Positions 15,971 through 25,706 are shown, numbered from the stretch's first letter. The stretch is DNA of 64,000 bases from Propionivibrio dicarboxylicus (GCA_945902805.1 CAMDMZ010000002.1:1-64000), one strand, 5' to 3'. The notes: generated by a model not told the origin, from the sequence alone. Program-made: numbers and translations.

Positions 15971-16741
15971 GTTCCCAACCCCGGCCGGGTCTTGCCGATA
16001 GAACATGGCCAACTGATCATAGACCGTCGGGTATTCGGCAAGCAGAATTTCTGGTGCGGTGAAGAAGGCTTCGCTGGTCACGGCGAAAAACTCCGCTGGC
16101 GTTTCCGCCGCATACGGATCGATCGTGGTTTCCTCGTCATCGTCGAGACGGCGATTTAAGTCTTCAAACGCGGCTTGCATGGTTTGCGTCCAGGTCGTCC
16201 GCGACATGCCTTCGTGAAGCTGCGGTAGGCCATCGGCGTAGCCGTGAGCCATGTCCAGTTTGTGCGCGAATTCGTGGATCACGATGTTGATTTCACCGGT
16301 TTCGCTGGTCGGCTGCTGATCCGGTTCAAACCACGATAGAAGCACCGGGCCGCCATCCCACGCTTCACCCAATACCTCGTCGTCAAACTCATGCACGATG
16401 CCGTCTTCGTCCATGAACTGGCGTGGAATGATGAAATCGCCGGGATAGATGATGATGCCGACCCAGCCGCGATACCAGTCCAGTCCCAGATTGAGTATCG
16501 GCAAACACGCCTGCAAAGCGATGCAAAGCTGGATTTCCGCCGTCAGGGCGAGGCCATTGGCGGCGGTCCATTGTTTGTCGCTGATGAACTGACGCGCCAG
16601 TTCGCGCAACCGGAGGCGGTCAGCCGGGGTCAGGTAGCGCAGGAACGGCAAGACGTTCTCGGCGCTCTGCCATAAAAAGTCGGTGATGGCGAGACGGCGC
16701 GCACGACGTTCACGCTGCCAGTCGAACAGTTTTTGAAACAT
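15950..16741 (-). CDS. mtfA: Zinc-dependent peptidase MtfA
   Basis: 263 aa. Zinc site HEFAH at residues 156-160 (H156, E157, H160), in the context IVIHEFAHKLDMAHGYADG, with a downstream acidic ligand region TSEAFF. This is the MtfA (M90) family. In E. coli MtfA binds the glucose regulator Mlc and modulates the PTS; other substrates are possible in betaproteobacteria. The start is 65 bases from the divergent relA start. The 3' end overlaps the DUF808 gene by 21 bases in convergent orientation. Confidence 0.9.
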   Translation of the reverse strand: MFQKLFDWQRERRARRLAITDFLWQSAENVLPFLRYLTPADRLRLRELARQFISDKQWTAANGLALTAEIQLCIALQACLPILNLGLDWYRGWVGIIIYPGDFIIPRQFMDEDGIVHEFDDEVLGEAWDGGPVLLSWFEPDQQPTSETGEINIVIHEFAHKLDMAHGYADGLPQLHEGMSRTTWTQTMQAAFEDLNRRLDDDEETTIDPYAAETPAEFFAVTSEAFFTAPEILLAEYPTVYDQLAMFYRQDPAGVGNLRSPDG

Positions 16742-16805
16742 GATGAGCAGTAAGCAATGTCGAGCATCGATTATGCAGCACGGGCGTCAATGCGATAATC
16801 CGCGC

Positions 16806-18986
16806 ATGGTTTCCGTTGTCCACTCTCTGCCGGCGTCAGCCGCTGCCGAAACGGCGCTGCCACTGCTCGCCGAAGGTCTGCCGCCCGAGGCGGCAACGCG
16901 GGTCATCCACGCGTATCAACTGGCGGCCAGTCTGTATGGCAGCAAGCTGTTGGGTACCGGTGAGCCGGCGCTTGATCACGCCGTCGGCTTGAGTCTGTTG
17001 GCCAAGGCGCTGGAGCTCGACGCTGATGCCCGCGTCGCGGCGCTGTTGTTTGCGGTGGCCGATTTTCTCAAGGATGCCGATGAGCGCCTCAAGGTGGAAT
17101 TCGGCACCGCAAGTGCTGAAATTGTCACCAGCCTGGCCCGGCTCAAGCGCTTGCGTCCGCTGACGCGTGCGGCCAGTGCGACCGACGTGCATTCCCAAAC
17201 GGAGATTCTGCGCAAGATGTTGCTGGCGATGGCGACCGACATTCGCGTTGTCATCCTGCGTCTCGCCAGCCGCACCCAAACGTTGCGTTATCTGGGCGAT
17301 CATCCCGGCCAGGAACGCGATGACATGGCGCGCGAAAGTCTGTCGATCTATGCCCCGCTGGCCAATCGCCTGGGTGTCTGGCAATTGAAATGGGAGCTGG
17401 AGGACCGTTCCTTTCGTTACCTGGAACCCGAGACCTACAAGCGCATTGCCAAGATGCTGGATGAAAAGCGCACCGAGCGGCAATCCTTCATCGAATCGGC
17501 CGTGCAGCGGCTCAAGGACGAACTGGCGGCACTGGGCGTTACGGCAGAAGTGTATGGCCGGCCAAAACACATCTACAGCATCTGGAACAAGATGCGCGGC
17601 AAGAATATCGACTTTGAACAGGTCTATGACGTTCGTGCGCTGCGCATCGTTGTCGATGAGCTCAAGGATTGCTATGCCGCGCTGGGCATTGTGCATCACC
17701 TGTGGCAGCCGATCCATGGCGAATTCGACGACTACATCTCGCATCCGAAGGGCAATTACTACCGCTCGCTGCACACGGCCGTGCGTGCCGACGATGGCCG
17801 TTCGCTTGAAGTGCAGATTCGCACGCGCGAGATGCACGATCACGCCGAATTGGGCGTCGCTGCGCATTGGCGTTACAAGGAATCCGGCAGTTCGACCAAG
17901 GCCAGTGGCGAGTACGAGGACAAGATTGCCTGGTTGCGGCAGTTGCTCACCTGGCGTGACGAAATCACCGATTCCGCGCAGTGGGTCGAACAATTCAAGC
18001 GTGCCGCACTTGACGACACGCTGTACGTGTTGACGCCACAAGGCAAGGTGATCGATCTGGCTCGTGGGGCGACGCCAGTGGACTTCGCCTACCGTTTACA
18101 TACCGATCTTGGCCATCGTTGCCGAGGGGCGCGCGTGAATGGCCATATGGTGCCGCTCAACAAGCCGCTGGCGAATGGCCAGCAGGTCGAGATCATTACC
18201 ACCAAGACCGGTGGCCCCTCACGCGACTGGCTGAATATTGAGCAAGGTTATTTGGGCACGGCGCGGTCACGACAGAAGGTCAAGCAGTGGTTTGCCGCGC
18301 TGGAAGAGACCGATTTGCTGGCGCAGGGCCGCGCCATCGTCGCTCGCGAGTTGCAGCGCGAAGGCCAGACCCACGCCGGAATCGACGACTTGGCCGGGCG
18401 TCTCGGGCTGAAGAACGCCGATGCTTTGTATCTGGCGGCAGCGCGCAGCGAGGTCAATTCACGGCAACTACAGATCGCGATCCGTGGCGTGGTCGAGCCG
18501 GTCGCGCCCGAACCGGAAATCCTGACCAAGAAGAGTAAGGCCAGCACCAGCGATATTTTGGTGGTCGGCGTCGATAAGCTGCTGACGCAAATTGGACGCT
18601 GCTGCAAACCGATGCCGCCGGATCAGATTGCCGGCTTTGTCACGCGTGGCAAGGGCGTCTCGATTCATCGCCTGCATTGCAAGAATTTCCGCAACATGGC
18701 GGCGCGTAATCCGGAGCGGGTAATTCCCTCGGATTGGGGCGCCAAGACCGATTCCATGTATCCGATCGATCTGCGCGTCGAGGCGGCCGACCGCCAAGGC
18801 TTGCTGCGCGATATTTCGGACGTGTTTTCGCGCGAGAAAATCAATGTCACGTCGGTGAATACCTTGTCCCGCGCCGGCAATGCGTCGATGGCATTTACCG
18901 TCGAATTGGCGGGGGCTGCGGCGATGAAGCGGATGTTTGCGCAACTGGCGGAGGTGCCGGGCGTGATTTCGGTCCGGCGTGGCTAG
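16806..18986 (+). CDS. relA: (p)ppGpp synthetase RelA
   Basis: 726 aa from the ATG at 16806 (MVSVVHSLPAS); an ATG at 16740 is in frame but lies over the mtfA start. The N-terminal HD-like region (about 55-118) reads ALLFAVADF where active hydrolases have LLHDVVED, so it is degenerate. The synthetase domain has E306-F-D-D309, the ExDD motif of monofunctional RelA enzymes rather than the RxKD of bifunctional Rel/SpoT. TGS (about 403-465), the zinc-finger-like region with RCCKP near 598 and a C-terminal ACT domain (about 651-720) follow. It makes ppGpp on stalled ribosomes during amino-acid starvation. A SpoT-type partner is expected elsewhere. Confidence 0.96.
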   Translation: MVSVVHSLPASAAAETALPLLAEGLPPEAATRVIHAYQLAASLYGSKLLGTGEPALDHAVGLSLLAKALELDADARVAALLFAVADFLKDADERLKVEFGTASAEIVTSLARLKRLRPLTRAASATDVHSQTEILRKMLLAMATDIRVVILRLASRTQTLRYLGDHPGQERDDMARESLSIYAPLANRLGVWQLKWELEDRSFRYLEPETYKRIAKMLDEKRTERQSFIESAVQRLKDELAALGVTAEVYGRPKHIYSIWNKMRGKNIDFEQVYDVRALRIVVDELKDCYAALGIVHHLWQPIHGEFDDYISHPKGNYYRSLHTAVRADDGRSLEVQIRTREMHDHAELGVAAHWRYKESGSSTKASGEYEDKIAWLRQLLTWRDEITDSAQWVEQFKRAALDDTLYVLTPQGKVIDLARGATPVDFAYRLHTDLGHRCRGARVNGHMVPLNKPLANGQQVEIITTKTGGPSRDWLNIEQGYLGTARSRQKVKQWFAALEETDLLAQGRAIVARELQREGQTHAGIDDLAGRLGLKNADALYLAAARSEVNSRQLQIAIRGVVEPVAPEPEILTKKSKASTSDILVVGVDKLLTQIGRCCKPMPPDQIAGFVTRGKGVSIHRLHCKNFRNMAARNPERVIPSDWGAKTDSMYPIDLRVEAADRQGLLRDISDVFSREKINVTSVNTLSRAGNASMAFTVELAGAAAMKRMFAQLAEVPGVISVRRG

Positions 18987-19053
18987 GTGGGTTGCCGCTA
19001 AGCAGGCCGTTATTGCCGCCTGAGTGAAGAACTCGCCGCTTTTGTGGCGGCTA

Positions 19054-19124
19054 TGTGTCGATTCATGGTCTGATGAGTTGATATTGAAAGCGGGCCGATT
19101 TCTTGCTTTTGACTAATCGACACA
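19054..19124. repeat. 10-bp inverted repeat upstream of the FliD-like gene
   Basis: TGTGTCGATT (19054-19063) and its perfect complement AATCGACACA (19115-19124) are separated by 51 bases, just before the ribosome binding site at 19135. It could be a regulator site pair or an mRNA structure. Confidence 0.4.
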
Positions 19125-19146
19125 CTACCTCATGGAGGAAAGCACC

Positions 19147-20133
19147 ATGTCATCAAGCGCAATGATTTCCCCCAATTCAAGCACCAGCCAGCCAGCCGAT
19201 ACCGCGATGAAGTCGGCGTTGACGCTGCGGCTGGCCGAAATCAAGTCGCAGACCTTCGGTATGTTGCTGGCGTCGCGGATGGATAGCAAGGACGACGACT
19301 ATTCAGCCAACTATGACGCCTTGTTCGGTAGTGATAGTGCCGCCGGCAGCAATAGCGTGAGTACTTCAAATAGTGATCAAGTCTATGCGTCCTTGATGGC
19401 CAGTTCGGTGATGGAAAACGGGCTGACGGCTACCGGGCGCAATTCGGCGCTGTTTGATCCGGAGTCCGCGTACCAGATGATGACCACCATCAACGCCCGC
19501 GACGTGACCTACAAGGCCGAGTTCGTCGAGATGCAGGATATGAAATCCTATCTGGCCTCGATGGAGGATGTGGGGCGGGCTTTGGGTGGAGTCGAGGCAA
19601 CGACCGACAACGCCTCGATTCACGAGCGTTTGCAAGGCTTTGCCGATGCCTACAATGGCTGGATCGATCGCTTTGATGAGGACTTGCAGGCTAATGGCAT
19701 GTTGTCCGGTACCCAGGCGGCGCAAGTCGCGCAGTGGGAGCTGGAACGCAGCGTGGACGATTTCTTTACCGGGGCCGAGGTCGGCTTGCATGGCATGCGT
19801 GAGCTCGGGCTGACGGTCGACCCGTTGACCAATCGGGCGAGTGTCGATCACACGCGTCTGGATTCGATCCTGGCCACTAACAAGACCGGGGCGATCGCCA
19901 CCGTGCAAAGTTTCAGTGCGAACTTCGCCCGGGCGGCTGAATTGCTTAATTCGCCCGGGAATTTTGTTCCGACCCGGCTCGATAACCTGGATCGTGCAAT
20001 CGATTTCATCAAAGACAACAAGCAGGATTTGCAGGCCGAATTTGGCTTGGGCGATCCCGCTAAGCCGAGCGGGAAAGTGGCCCAAGCCCTGGCCACTTAT
20101 GACGCGATCTACGGCATGAAAAACGCCGAGTAG
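19147..20133 (+). CDS. Unknown protein with FliD-C-like region
   Basis: 328 aa. The strong site GGAGGAAAG lies over an upstream in-frame ATG (19132) and is correctly spaced for the ATG at 19147, which fixes the start. Residues from about 145 (LQGFADAYNGWIDRFDED...GMLSGTQAA) to the end (VGLHGMRELGLTVDPLTNRASVDHTRLDSIL) resemble the C-terminal domain of flagellar cap protein FliD: N-rich helices, a lGi/lGLt-D segment and a final D...L....N. The N-terminus is Ser/Asn-rich and unlike a flagellin-type export region. No flagellar gene is nearby. It may be a diverged FliD paralogue or an unrelated coiled-coil protein. Confidence 0.55.
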   Translation: MSSSAMISPNSSTSQPADTAMKSALTLRLAEIKSQTFGMLLASRMDSKDDDYSANYDALFGSDSAAGSNSVSTSNSDQVYASLMASSVMENGLTATGRNSALFDPESAYQMMTTINARDVTYKAEFVEMQDMKSYLASMEDVGRALGGVEATTDNASIHERLQGFADAYNGWIDRFDEDLQANGMLSGTQAAQVAQWELERSVDDFFTGAEVGLHGMRELGLTVDPLTNRASVDHTRLDSILATNKTGAIATVQSFSANFARAAELLNSPGNFVPTRLDNLDRAIDFIKDNKQDLQAEFGLGDPAKPSGKVAQALATYDAIYGMKNAE

Positions 20134-20143
20134 CTATTTGCCG

Positions 20144-20842
20144 CTATTTGCCCAGGGCACCGAACACCTTGGACAGCAGCTTGCTGCCGGTGCCGATCGG
20201 GTCCTGGCGAATCTGTTTCTCTTGCTCGGCGATCATGATGAACAGGCCATCAATGGCTTTGCCGGTGACGTAACCGTCGAGGTTGGCGTCTTTCTCGTCG
20301 ATCAGGTTGAACTTCGCCGCCTTGCTGGCATAGGCATTGAATTTGTCGGCTAGTTGCACTTTGGCGGTGGCCTTCTTGACGATGGGGGCAAACTTGGTCG
20401 TCAACTGCTCACCCGTCGCGTTGCGAAAATACTGCGTTGCCGCGTCCGGTGGCCCCGTAAGAATGCTCGCCGCATCCTTGACCGACATCTTTTTGACAGC
20501 GTCTACGAGCAAGGGCCGGGCTTCGACGACGGCCGCTTCGGCGGCGTGGTTCATGGTGTTGATGAGTTCATCGGTTTGCTTGGCGAGGCCGAGTTTGCGC
20601 GCCATGCCTTCGATTTTTTGCAGCGAACCGGGCAATCCGATGCGAACTTTGTCGTTGCCGAGAAAGCCATTTTCCTTACCCAGTTCGGCGACGGCGAATT
20701 CCGCGCCACGGGTCAGGGCTTCTTTGAGGCCGGCACTGGTGTCCTTGCTGCTCAGGTTGGCGAGCTGAGCATGACTGGCGGTGGCGAAAACGAGTCCGAG
20801 GCCGAGCAGCAGGGTGCGAAGGGACGGTGACGTGATGTGCAT
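20144..20842 (-). CDS. DUF4197 exported protein
   Basis: 232 aa with a signal peptide ending in ASHA (about residue 25). The body (SAGLKEALTRGAEFAVAELGKENGFLGNDKVRIGLP ... TEQLTTKFAPIVKKA-like region, KAIDGLFIMIAEQEKQIRQDP) is the DUF4197 family found in the proteobacterial periplasm. Function unknown. It converges with the FliD-like gene, with 10 bases between stops, and lies downstream of ppk1 on the same strand. Confidence 0.88.
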   Translation of the reverse strand: MHITSPSLRTLLLGLGLVFATASHAQLANLSSKDTSAGLKEALTRGAEFAVAELGKENGFLGNDKVRIGLPGSLQKIEGMARKLGLAKQTDELINTMNHAAEAAVVEARPLLVDAVKKMSVKDAASILTGPPDAATQYFRNATGEQLTTKFAPIVKKATAKVQLADKFNAYASKAAKFNLIDEKDANLDGYVTGKAIDGLFIMIAEQEKQIRQDPIGTGSKLLSKVFGALGK

Positions 20843-20872
20843 GATTGAATTTCCGGTAGATAGGGTTTGGGC

Positions 20873-20897
20873 GCCGTGTCACCAGCACCGACTTTTT
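20873..20897 (+). repeat. Dispersed repeat, copy 4 (diverged, intergenic)
   Basis: GCCGTGTCACCAGCACCGAC then TTTTT, four mismatches from consensus. It lies in the spacer between ppk1 and the DUF4197 gene. Confidence 0.6.
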
Positions 20898-20918
20898 GGG
20901 ATCAGGAGTTCAGATGGT

Positions 20919-22988
20919 TCAGGTGTGCTCGGCCATATCGGCCAGCAACATCTCCTGGGCACTGATGCGACGTGCGCGACTGCGGCGGAGCTGGTAGCTG
21001 CTGTCGGCTTTCATTTCCCAGGACTGGCAGTTATCGGCCAAGTACGGCTTAAGGCCTTCACGCAGCACGCGCCGCTTGAGCGCCGGATCGAGCACCGGGA
21101 AGCCGATTTCGATGCGGCGGAAGAAGTTGCGTTCCATCCAGTCGGCACTCGACAGGTAGAGCTTTTCCTGACCATCGGCGAGAAAGTAATAGATGCGGTG
21201 GTGTTCAAGGAAGCGCCCGATCACCGAGCGCACGCGGATATTCTCCGACAGGCCGGGGACGCCACCGCGCAACGAACACACGCCACGCACGATCAGGTCG
21301 ATTTCGACGCCGGCCTGGCTGGCCTCGTAGAGCTCGGCGATGATTTGCGGTTCCAGGAGGGAATTCATCTTGGCAATGATGCGTCCCTTGCGGCCGGCGC
21401 GGGCCGCCTCGGTTTCGGCGTGGATCGCCGCGACCATGCTCGGGTGGAGGGTGAATGGCGCCTGCCACAGATGCTTGAGCGTGCCCGCCTTGCCCAAACC
21501 GGTGAGCTGCTTGAACACTTCATTCATGTCGGCGGCGATCTCCGGGTTGCAGGTCATCAGGCCGAAGTCGGTATAGAAGCGCGTGGTCCGTGGATGGTAA
21601 TTGCCGGTGCCGAGGTGGGCGTAGTGGCGGTATCCCCCTTCCTCGCGGCGCAGGATCAGCAACATCTTGGCGTGCGTCTTGTAGCCAACCACGCCATACA
21701 CCACATGGGCGCCGACTTCTTCGAGACGGGCGGCAATCGAGAGATTGGCTTCTTCATCGAAGCGTGCCATCAGTTCCACCACGACAGTGACTTCCTTGCC
21801 TTTTTGAGCGGCGCGCAGCAGATGTTCCATCAGCACGGAATCGGTACCGGTGCGATACACGGTCATGCGGATCGCCACGACATCGGGATCGTCGGCCGCC
21901 TGTTGCAGTAACTGGATTACCGGCTCGAAGCTCTGGTAGGGGTGATGCAGCAGAATGTCCTGGCGGCGGATGCTCTCAAAGATGTTGTAGCGTTTCGCCA
22001 GACATTTCGGCAGACCCGGCCGGAAGGGAACGAACTTCAGATCTGGACGATCAACGCGATCCGGCACTGACATCAACCGCACCAGATTAACGATGCCATG
22101 GACGCGATAGAGATCGTCGCGACCGAGGCCAAACTGGCGCAACAGAAAGTCGGCCATTTCTTCCGAGCAGTTGTCGGCGACCTCCAGGCGCACGCCATCA
22201 CCGAAGTGACGTTGCGGCAGTTCGCCCTGCAGCGCGGTGCGCAGGTTCTTGACCTCTTCGTCGTCGACGAAAAGATCGGAATTGCGCGTGACGCGGAACT
22301 GATAGCAACCCAGCACCTGCATGCCGGAAAACAGCTCATCGACATGCTTGTGCAGAATGGACGAAAGGAAGACGAAACCGTAATCGACACCGGTCAGTTC
22401 CTTGGGCAACTGGATCACGCGTGGCAGCGTTCGCGGTGCCTGGACAATGGCGGCGCCGGAATTGCGACCGAAGGCATCGGTGCCATCCAGTTCGACGGCG
22501 AAATTGAGACTCTTGTTGAGTACGCGCGGGAAGGGATGCGAAGGATCGAGCCCGATCGGCGTCAAAACCGGCATCACTTCGCGGAAAAAGTAGTCGCGTA
22601 TCCACTCCGCTTGTTCGGGTGTCCACAAAGTGCGGCGAATGAAGCGGATGCCTTCGTTTTCCAGTGCCGGCAGGATGACGTTGTTGAGCAAGGCGTACTG
22701 CTCGGCGATCAGGATGTGGGCTTCCCCGGTGATGCGCCGGAACAATTCCTGCGGCAGGATGCCGTCGACGCCGGTGGTGTGACCGCCGAGCTTGATCTGT
22801 TCCTTGAGTCCGGCGGCGCGGATCTCGAAGAATTCATCCAGGTTGGAGGAAACGATGCACAGGAAGCGCAAGCGTTCCAGCAAGGGCACCGCTTCGTCTG
22901 CCGCCTGCGCCAATACACGGCGATTGAACGCGAGGAGCGAAAGTTCGCGATTGATGAATTGTTCGGGCGTCGTCGTTATGGCGTTCAT
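20919..22988 (-). CDS. ppk1: Polyphosphate kinase 1
   Basis: 689 aa, full length. It opens with the PPK1 signature FINRELSLLAFNRRVL. The autophosphorylated histidine is H439 in YKTHAKMLL, and a second conserved histidine lies in RFLEHHRIYYF. RTGTDSVLMEHLLRAA and HLGTGNYHPRTTRFYTD are further family blocks. It reversibly makes polyphosphate from ATP. Divergent from ppx with 115 bases between starts, so synthesis and breakdown genes share one control region. I searched this spacer for a Pho-box-like direct repeat and saw none. Confidence 0.97.
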   Translation of the reverse strand: MNAITTTPEQFINRELSLLAFNRRVLAQAADEAVPLLERLRFLCIVSSNLDEFFEIRAAGLKEQIKLGGHTTGVDGILPQELFRRITGEAHILIAEQYALLNNVILPALENEGIRFIRRTLWTPEQAEWIRDYFFREVMPVLTPIGLDPSHPFPRVLNKSLNFAVELDGTDAFGRNSGAAIVQAPRTLPRVIQLPKELTGVDYGFVFLSSILHKHVDELFSGMQVLGCYQFRVTRNSDLFVDDEEVKNLRTALQGELPQRHFGDGVRLEVADNCSEEMADFLLRQFGLGRDDLYRVHGIVNLVRLMSVPDRVDRPDLKFVPFRPGLPKCLAKRYNIFESIRRQDILLHHPYQSFEPVIQLLQQAADDPDVVAIRMTVYRTGTDSVLMEHLLRAAQKGKEVTVVVELMARFDEEANLSIAARLEEVGAHVVYGVVGYKTHAKMLLILRREEGGYRHYAHLGTGNYHPRTTRFYTDFGLMTCNPEIAADMNEVFKQLTGLGKAGTLKHLWQAPFTLHPSMVAAIHAETEAARAGRKGRIIAKMNSLLEPQIIAELYEASQAGVEIDLIVRGVCSLRGGVPGLSENIRVRSVIGRFLEHHRIYYFLADGQEKLYLSSADWMERNFFRRIEIGFPVLDPALKRRVLREGLKPYLADNCQSWEMKADSSYQLRRSRARRISAQEMLLADMAEHT

Positions 22989-23103
22989 GGTCGGTAGGAG
23001 CTCAGTGTGGGTGTGGGCGGGTCAGGAACGGTTTCCAATCTGCATTATGTGGCAGTTTTGTTGCGATGGCATTTCAGTCGCTTGCTCTGGGTAGAATTGC
23101 GCC

Positions 23104-24582
23104 ATGAAACATGAACTGATTGCCGCCGTCGACCTGGGTTCGAACAGCTTTCGTTTGCAAGTCGGACGCGTGGTCGGTAACCAGATATTTCCCCTCGATG
23201 GACTCAAGGAAGGGGTACGTCTCGCCGCCGGTTTGACTGCCGGCAAATTGCTCGACCCGGCCGCACAGGATCGCGGTTTGGCCGCCCTGGCGCGCTTTGG
23301 CGAGCGGCTGCGGGGTTTTGAGCCGACGGCGGTGCGCGCCGTGGCAACCAATACCTTGCGCGTGGCGAAGAACGCGGCTGAATTTCTTGAGCGTGGCGAA
23401 GCGGCGCTGGGCTTCCCGATTGAAGTCATCGCCGGGCGCGAAGAGGCGCGGTTGATTTACCTGGGCGTCGCCCATACCCTGCCCAATCCGCAACGCCAGC
23501 AACTGGTTTTCGATATCGGTGGTGGCTCGACCGAGTTCATCATCGGTCGCAATATCCAGCCGATTGTGCTGGAGTCGCTGTACATGGGGTGCGTCAGTTT
23601 TACGCTGCGCTTCTTCCCCGATGGCAAGGTCGATAAGCGGTCGATGCGCGACGCCGAGTTGGCCGCGCGGCGCGAACTGCAGTCCATCGTCGCGCCGTTC
23701 CGCGCTGTCGGCTGGCAAGAAGCGGTTGGCTCCTCGGGAACGGCGAAGGCGATCGCCGATCTGCTTGAACAAAATGGTTTCGTCGATGAAGGTATTTCGC
23801 GCAGTGGCCTGGATGTGCTGCGCAACGCCCTGATCGATGCCGGTGGCGCACATCGCCTCAAACTCGCTGGTTTGCGCCCGGACCGGACAGGGGTACTGGC
23901 TGGCGGTGTCGCCATCATGTCGGCGGTGTTCAAAGAATTCGGGCTGGAGCGGATGGTGTTTTCCGAGGGCGCGCTGCGCCTCGGCGTGCTCTACGATCTG
24001 CTCGGTCGCTATCACCACGACGATCTGCGCGAGGCGACTGTCAGCCTGTTCATGGAGCGCTACCAGGTCGATCGACGGCACGCCGGGCGTGTCGCCCAGA
24101 CGGCATTGAAGCTGCTACGCCAACTGGTGCCGGCGACGATAGATGACGATCATCCGGATGTGCATTTTCTGACGTGGGCCGCGCGTTTGCATGAAATCGG
24201 GGTGTCGATCGCCCATTCGAGCTTTCACAAGCACAGCGCCTACGTCTTGAGCAATGCCGACATGCCAGGGTTTTCCCGGCGCGATCAGGAACGTTTGGCG
24301 CGTCTGGTTCTGGCTCATCGCGGCAAACTGGAGCGCGCCCAGCCACTCCGTGGCGAGGCGTCGGAATGGACCTTGATCTTCTGTTTGCGGATCGCCGCGT
24401 TGCTGCATCGATCGCGCGATGGAGCGCCACCGATACCGTTCAGCGTGGCCTTCACCGGGCGTGGGTTTGAACTGAATTTTGAAAGCACGCGCTTGGCCGA
24501 CGCGCCGCTCACGGCGGCGGCCCTGAGCGAAGAAGCTGTGCAATGGGCGAGTGTCGGCGGTGAGCTAAAAGTTCGGCAATGA
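23104..24582 (+). CDS. ppx: Exopolyphosphatase Ppx/GppA
   Basis: 492 aa. Actin-fold ATPase motifs are AAVDLGSNSFRLQVG (about 7-21), AGREEARLIYLGV and FDIGGGSTEFIIGRN; a C-terminal HD-like helical part contains HEIGVSIAHSSFHKHS. It removes phosphate from polyphosphate ends and may also cleave pppGpp, which relA upstream would supply. The ATG of the lipid-transport permease overlaps the ppx stop (ATGA), so ppx is the first gene of a longer operon. TAGAAT at 23091 could be its -10 box, but I see no clear -35. Confidence 0.95.
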   Translation: MKHELIAAVDLGSNSFRLQVGRVVGNQIFPLDGLKEGVRLAAGLTAGKLLDPAAQDRGLAALARFGERLRGFEPTAVRAVATNTLRVAKNAAEFLERGEAALGFPIEVIAGREEARLIYLGVAHTLPNPQRQQLVFDIGGGSTEFIIGRNIQPIVLESLYMGCVSFTLRFFPDGKVDKRSMRDAELAARRELQSIVAPFRAVGWQEAVGSSGTAKAIADLLEQNGFVDEGISRSGLDVLRNALIDAGGAHRLKLAGLRPDRTGVLAGGVAIMSAVFKEFGLERMVFSEGALRLGVLYDLLGRYHHDDLREATVSLFMERYQVDRRHAGRVAQTALKLLRQLVPATIDDDHPDVHFLTWAARLHEIGVSIAHSSFHKHSAYVLSNADMPGFSRRDQERLARLVLAHRGKLERAQPLRGEASEWTLIFCLRIAALLHRSRDGAPPIPFSVAFTGRGFELNFESTRLADAPLTAAALSEEAVQWASVGGELKVRQ

Positions 24583-25703
24583 CGCATTCCGCATCCCTGA
24601 TTGTCAGCGAGACCCCCAGCGGGCAAACCGTCAGCCTCTCCGGGCGCTGGACCCTGGCCGAAACCGCCGGCCAGGCCAGGCAACTGGCGGCACGGTTGGT
24701 GGCGGCAAACGCGGATCCGGCAGCGAGTTGGGATTGTCTCGGTGTCGAAGCGCTCGATTCGGCAGGCGCGATTTTGATCTGGCAGGCCTGGCAACGGAGC
24801 TTGCCCAATGTCTTGCTGGCGCGTCCGAAACATCTGGCGATTTTCGAGCGCCTGCAGGCGGCCGACGCCGTCCCACAGACCGCGCCGCCGCCGGTCTCGC
24901 CGCTGGAAAGCATCATCACCATCGGCACGGCGGTCATTGGATTCAAACACCATCTGGTTGATTTTGTCGCTCTGCTCGGCCAAATCCTGCTCGATTTTAT
25001 GCATGTGCTGCGACATCCGGCGGATTGGCCACGGCGCGAAATTTCGGCCAATTTATTCAAAAGTGGCGTGATCGCGATGCCGGTCACCGCCTTGGTTGGC
25101 TTTCTGATTGGCGTCGTGCTGTCGTATCTGTCGGCCTTGCAACTCAAGCAATTTGGCGCCGATGCCTTTATCGTCAATATCCTGGGCATGGGCATCGTCC
25201 GCGAACTGGGACCGGTGCTGGTGGCCGTGCTGGTCGCCGGTCGGTCGGGGTCGGCGATGACGGCGCAATTAGGCGTGATGCGGGTCACCGAGGAGATCGA
25301 TGCTCTGGCCACCATGGGTGTTTCGCGCAGCTTGCGCCTGGTGTTTCCCAAGGTGATCGCGTTGGCAATTGCGATGCCCTTTCTGGTGCTGTGGACGACG
25401 GTCATCGCCTTGATCGGTGGCATGGTTTCGGCGCAGATTCAGCTTGATCTCGCTTACGGCTTTTTCATTCATTCCCTACCGCGTGCGGTGCCGGTGGCCA
25501 ACTTGTGGATTGGTCTGACCAAGGGCTTGGTGTTTGGCATCGTGATTGCGCTGATCGCCTGCCATTTTGGCTTGCGGGTGCGACCGAACACTGAGAGTCT
25601 GTCGTCCAACACCACGACCTCGGTGGTGGCGGCCATCACCTTGGTGATTCTGGTCGATGCAATTTTCGCCATTGCCACGCGCTCCATCGGCTTGCCGGGC
25701 TAG
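24579..25703 (+). CDS. mlaE: STAS-MlaE fusion, lipid ABC transporter permease
   Basis: 374 aa. Residues 1-105 form a STAS/MlaB-like domain (VSLSGRWTLAETAGQARQL, then CLGVEALDSAGAILIWQ); residues 110-374 are the MlaE permease (MGIVRELGPVLVAVLVAGRSGSAMTAQLG, VTEEIDALATMGV). In E. coli MlaB and MlaE are separate; the fusion is common in other proteobacteria. With MlaF and MlaD it forms an inner-membrane complex that moves phospholipids between membranes. Coupled to ppx by a 4-nt overlap and 3 bases from mlaF. Confidence 0.93.
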   Translation: MTHSASLIVSETPSGQTVSLSGRWTLAETAGQARQLAARLVAANADPAASWDCLGVEALDSAGAILIWQAWQRSLPNVLLARPKHLAIFERLQAADAVPQTAPPPVSPLESIITIGTAVIGFKHHLVDFVALLGQILLDFMHVLRHPADWPRREISANLFKSGVIAMPVTALVGFLIGVVLSYLSALQLKQFGADAFIVNILGMGIVRELGPVLVAVLVAGRSGSAMTAQLGVMRVTEEIDALATMGVSRSLRLVFPKVIALAIAMPFLVLWTTVIALIGGMVSAQIQLDLAYGFFIHSLPRAVPVANLWIGLTKGLVFGIVIALIACHFGLRVRPNTESLSSNTTTSVVAAITLVILVDAIFAIATRSIGLPG

Positions 25704-25706
25704 AGG

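Noticed and set aside
16836-18041. A 401-codon open frame antisense to relA
   Set aside because: Shadow of the relA reading frame without recognisable motifs.
22989-23103. Possible Pho box between ppk1 and ppx
   Set aside because: No pair of CTGTCAT-like direct repeats with the right spacing is visible.
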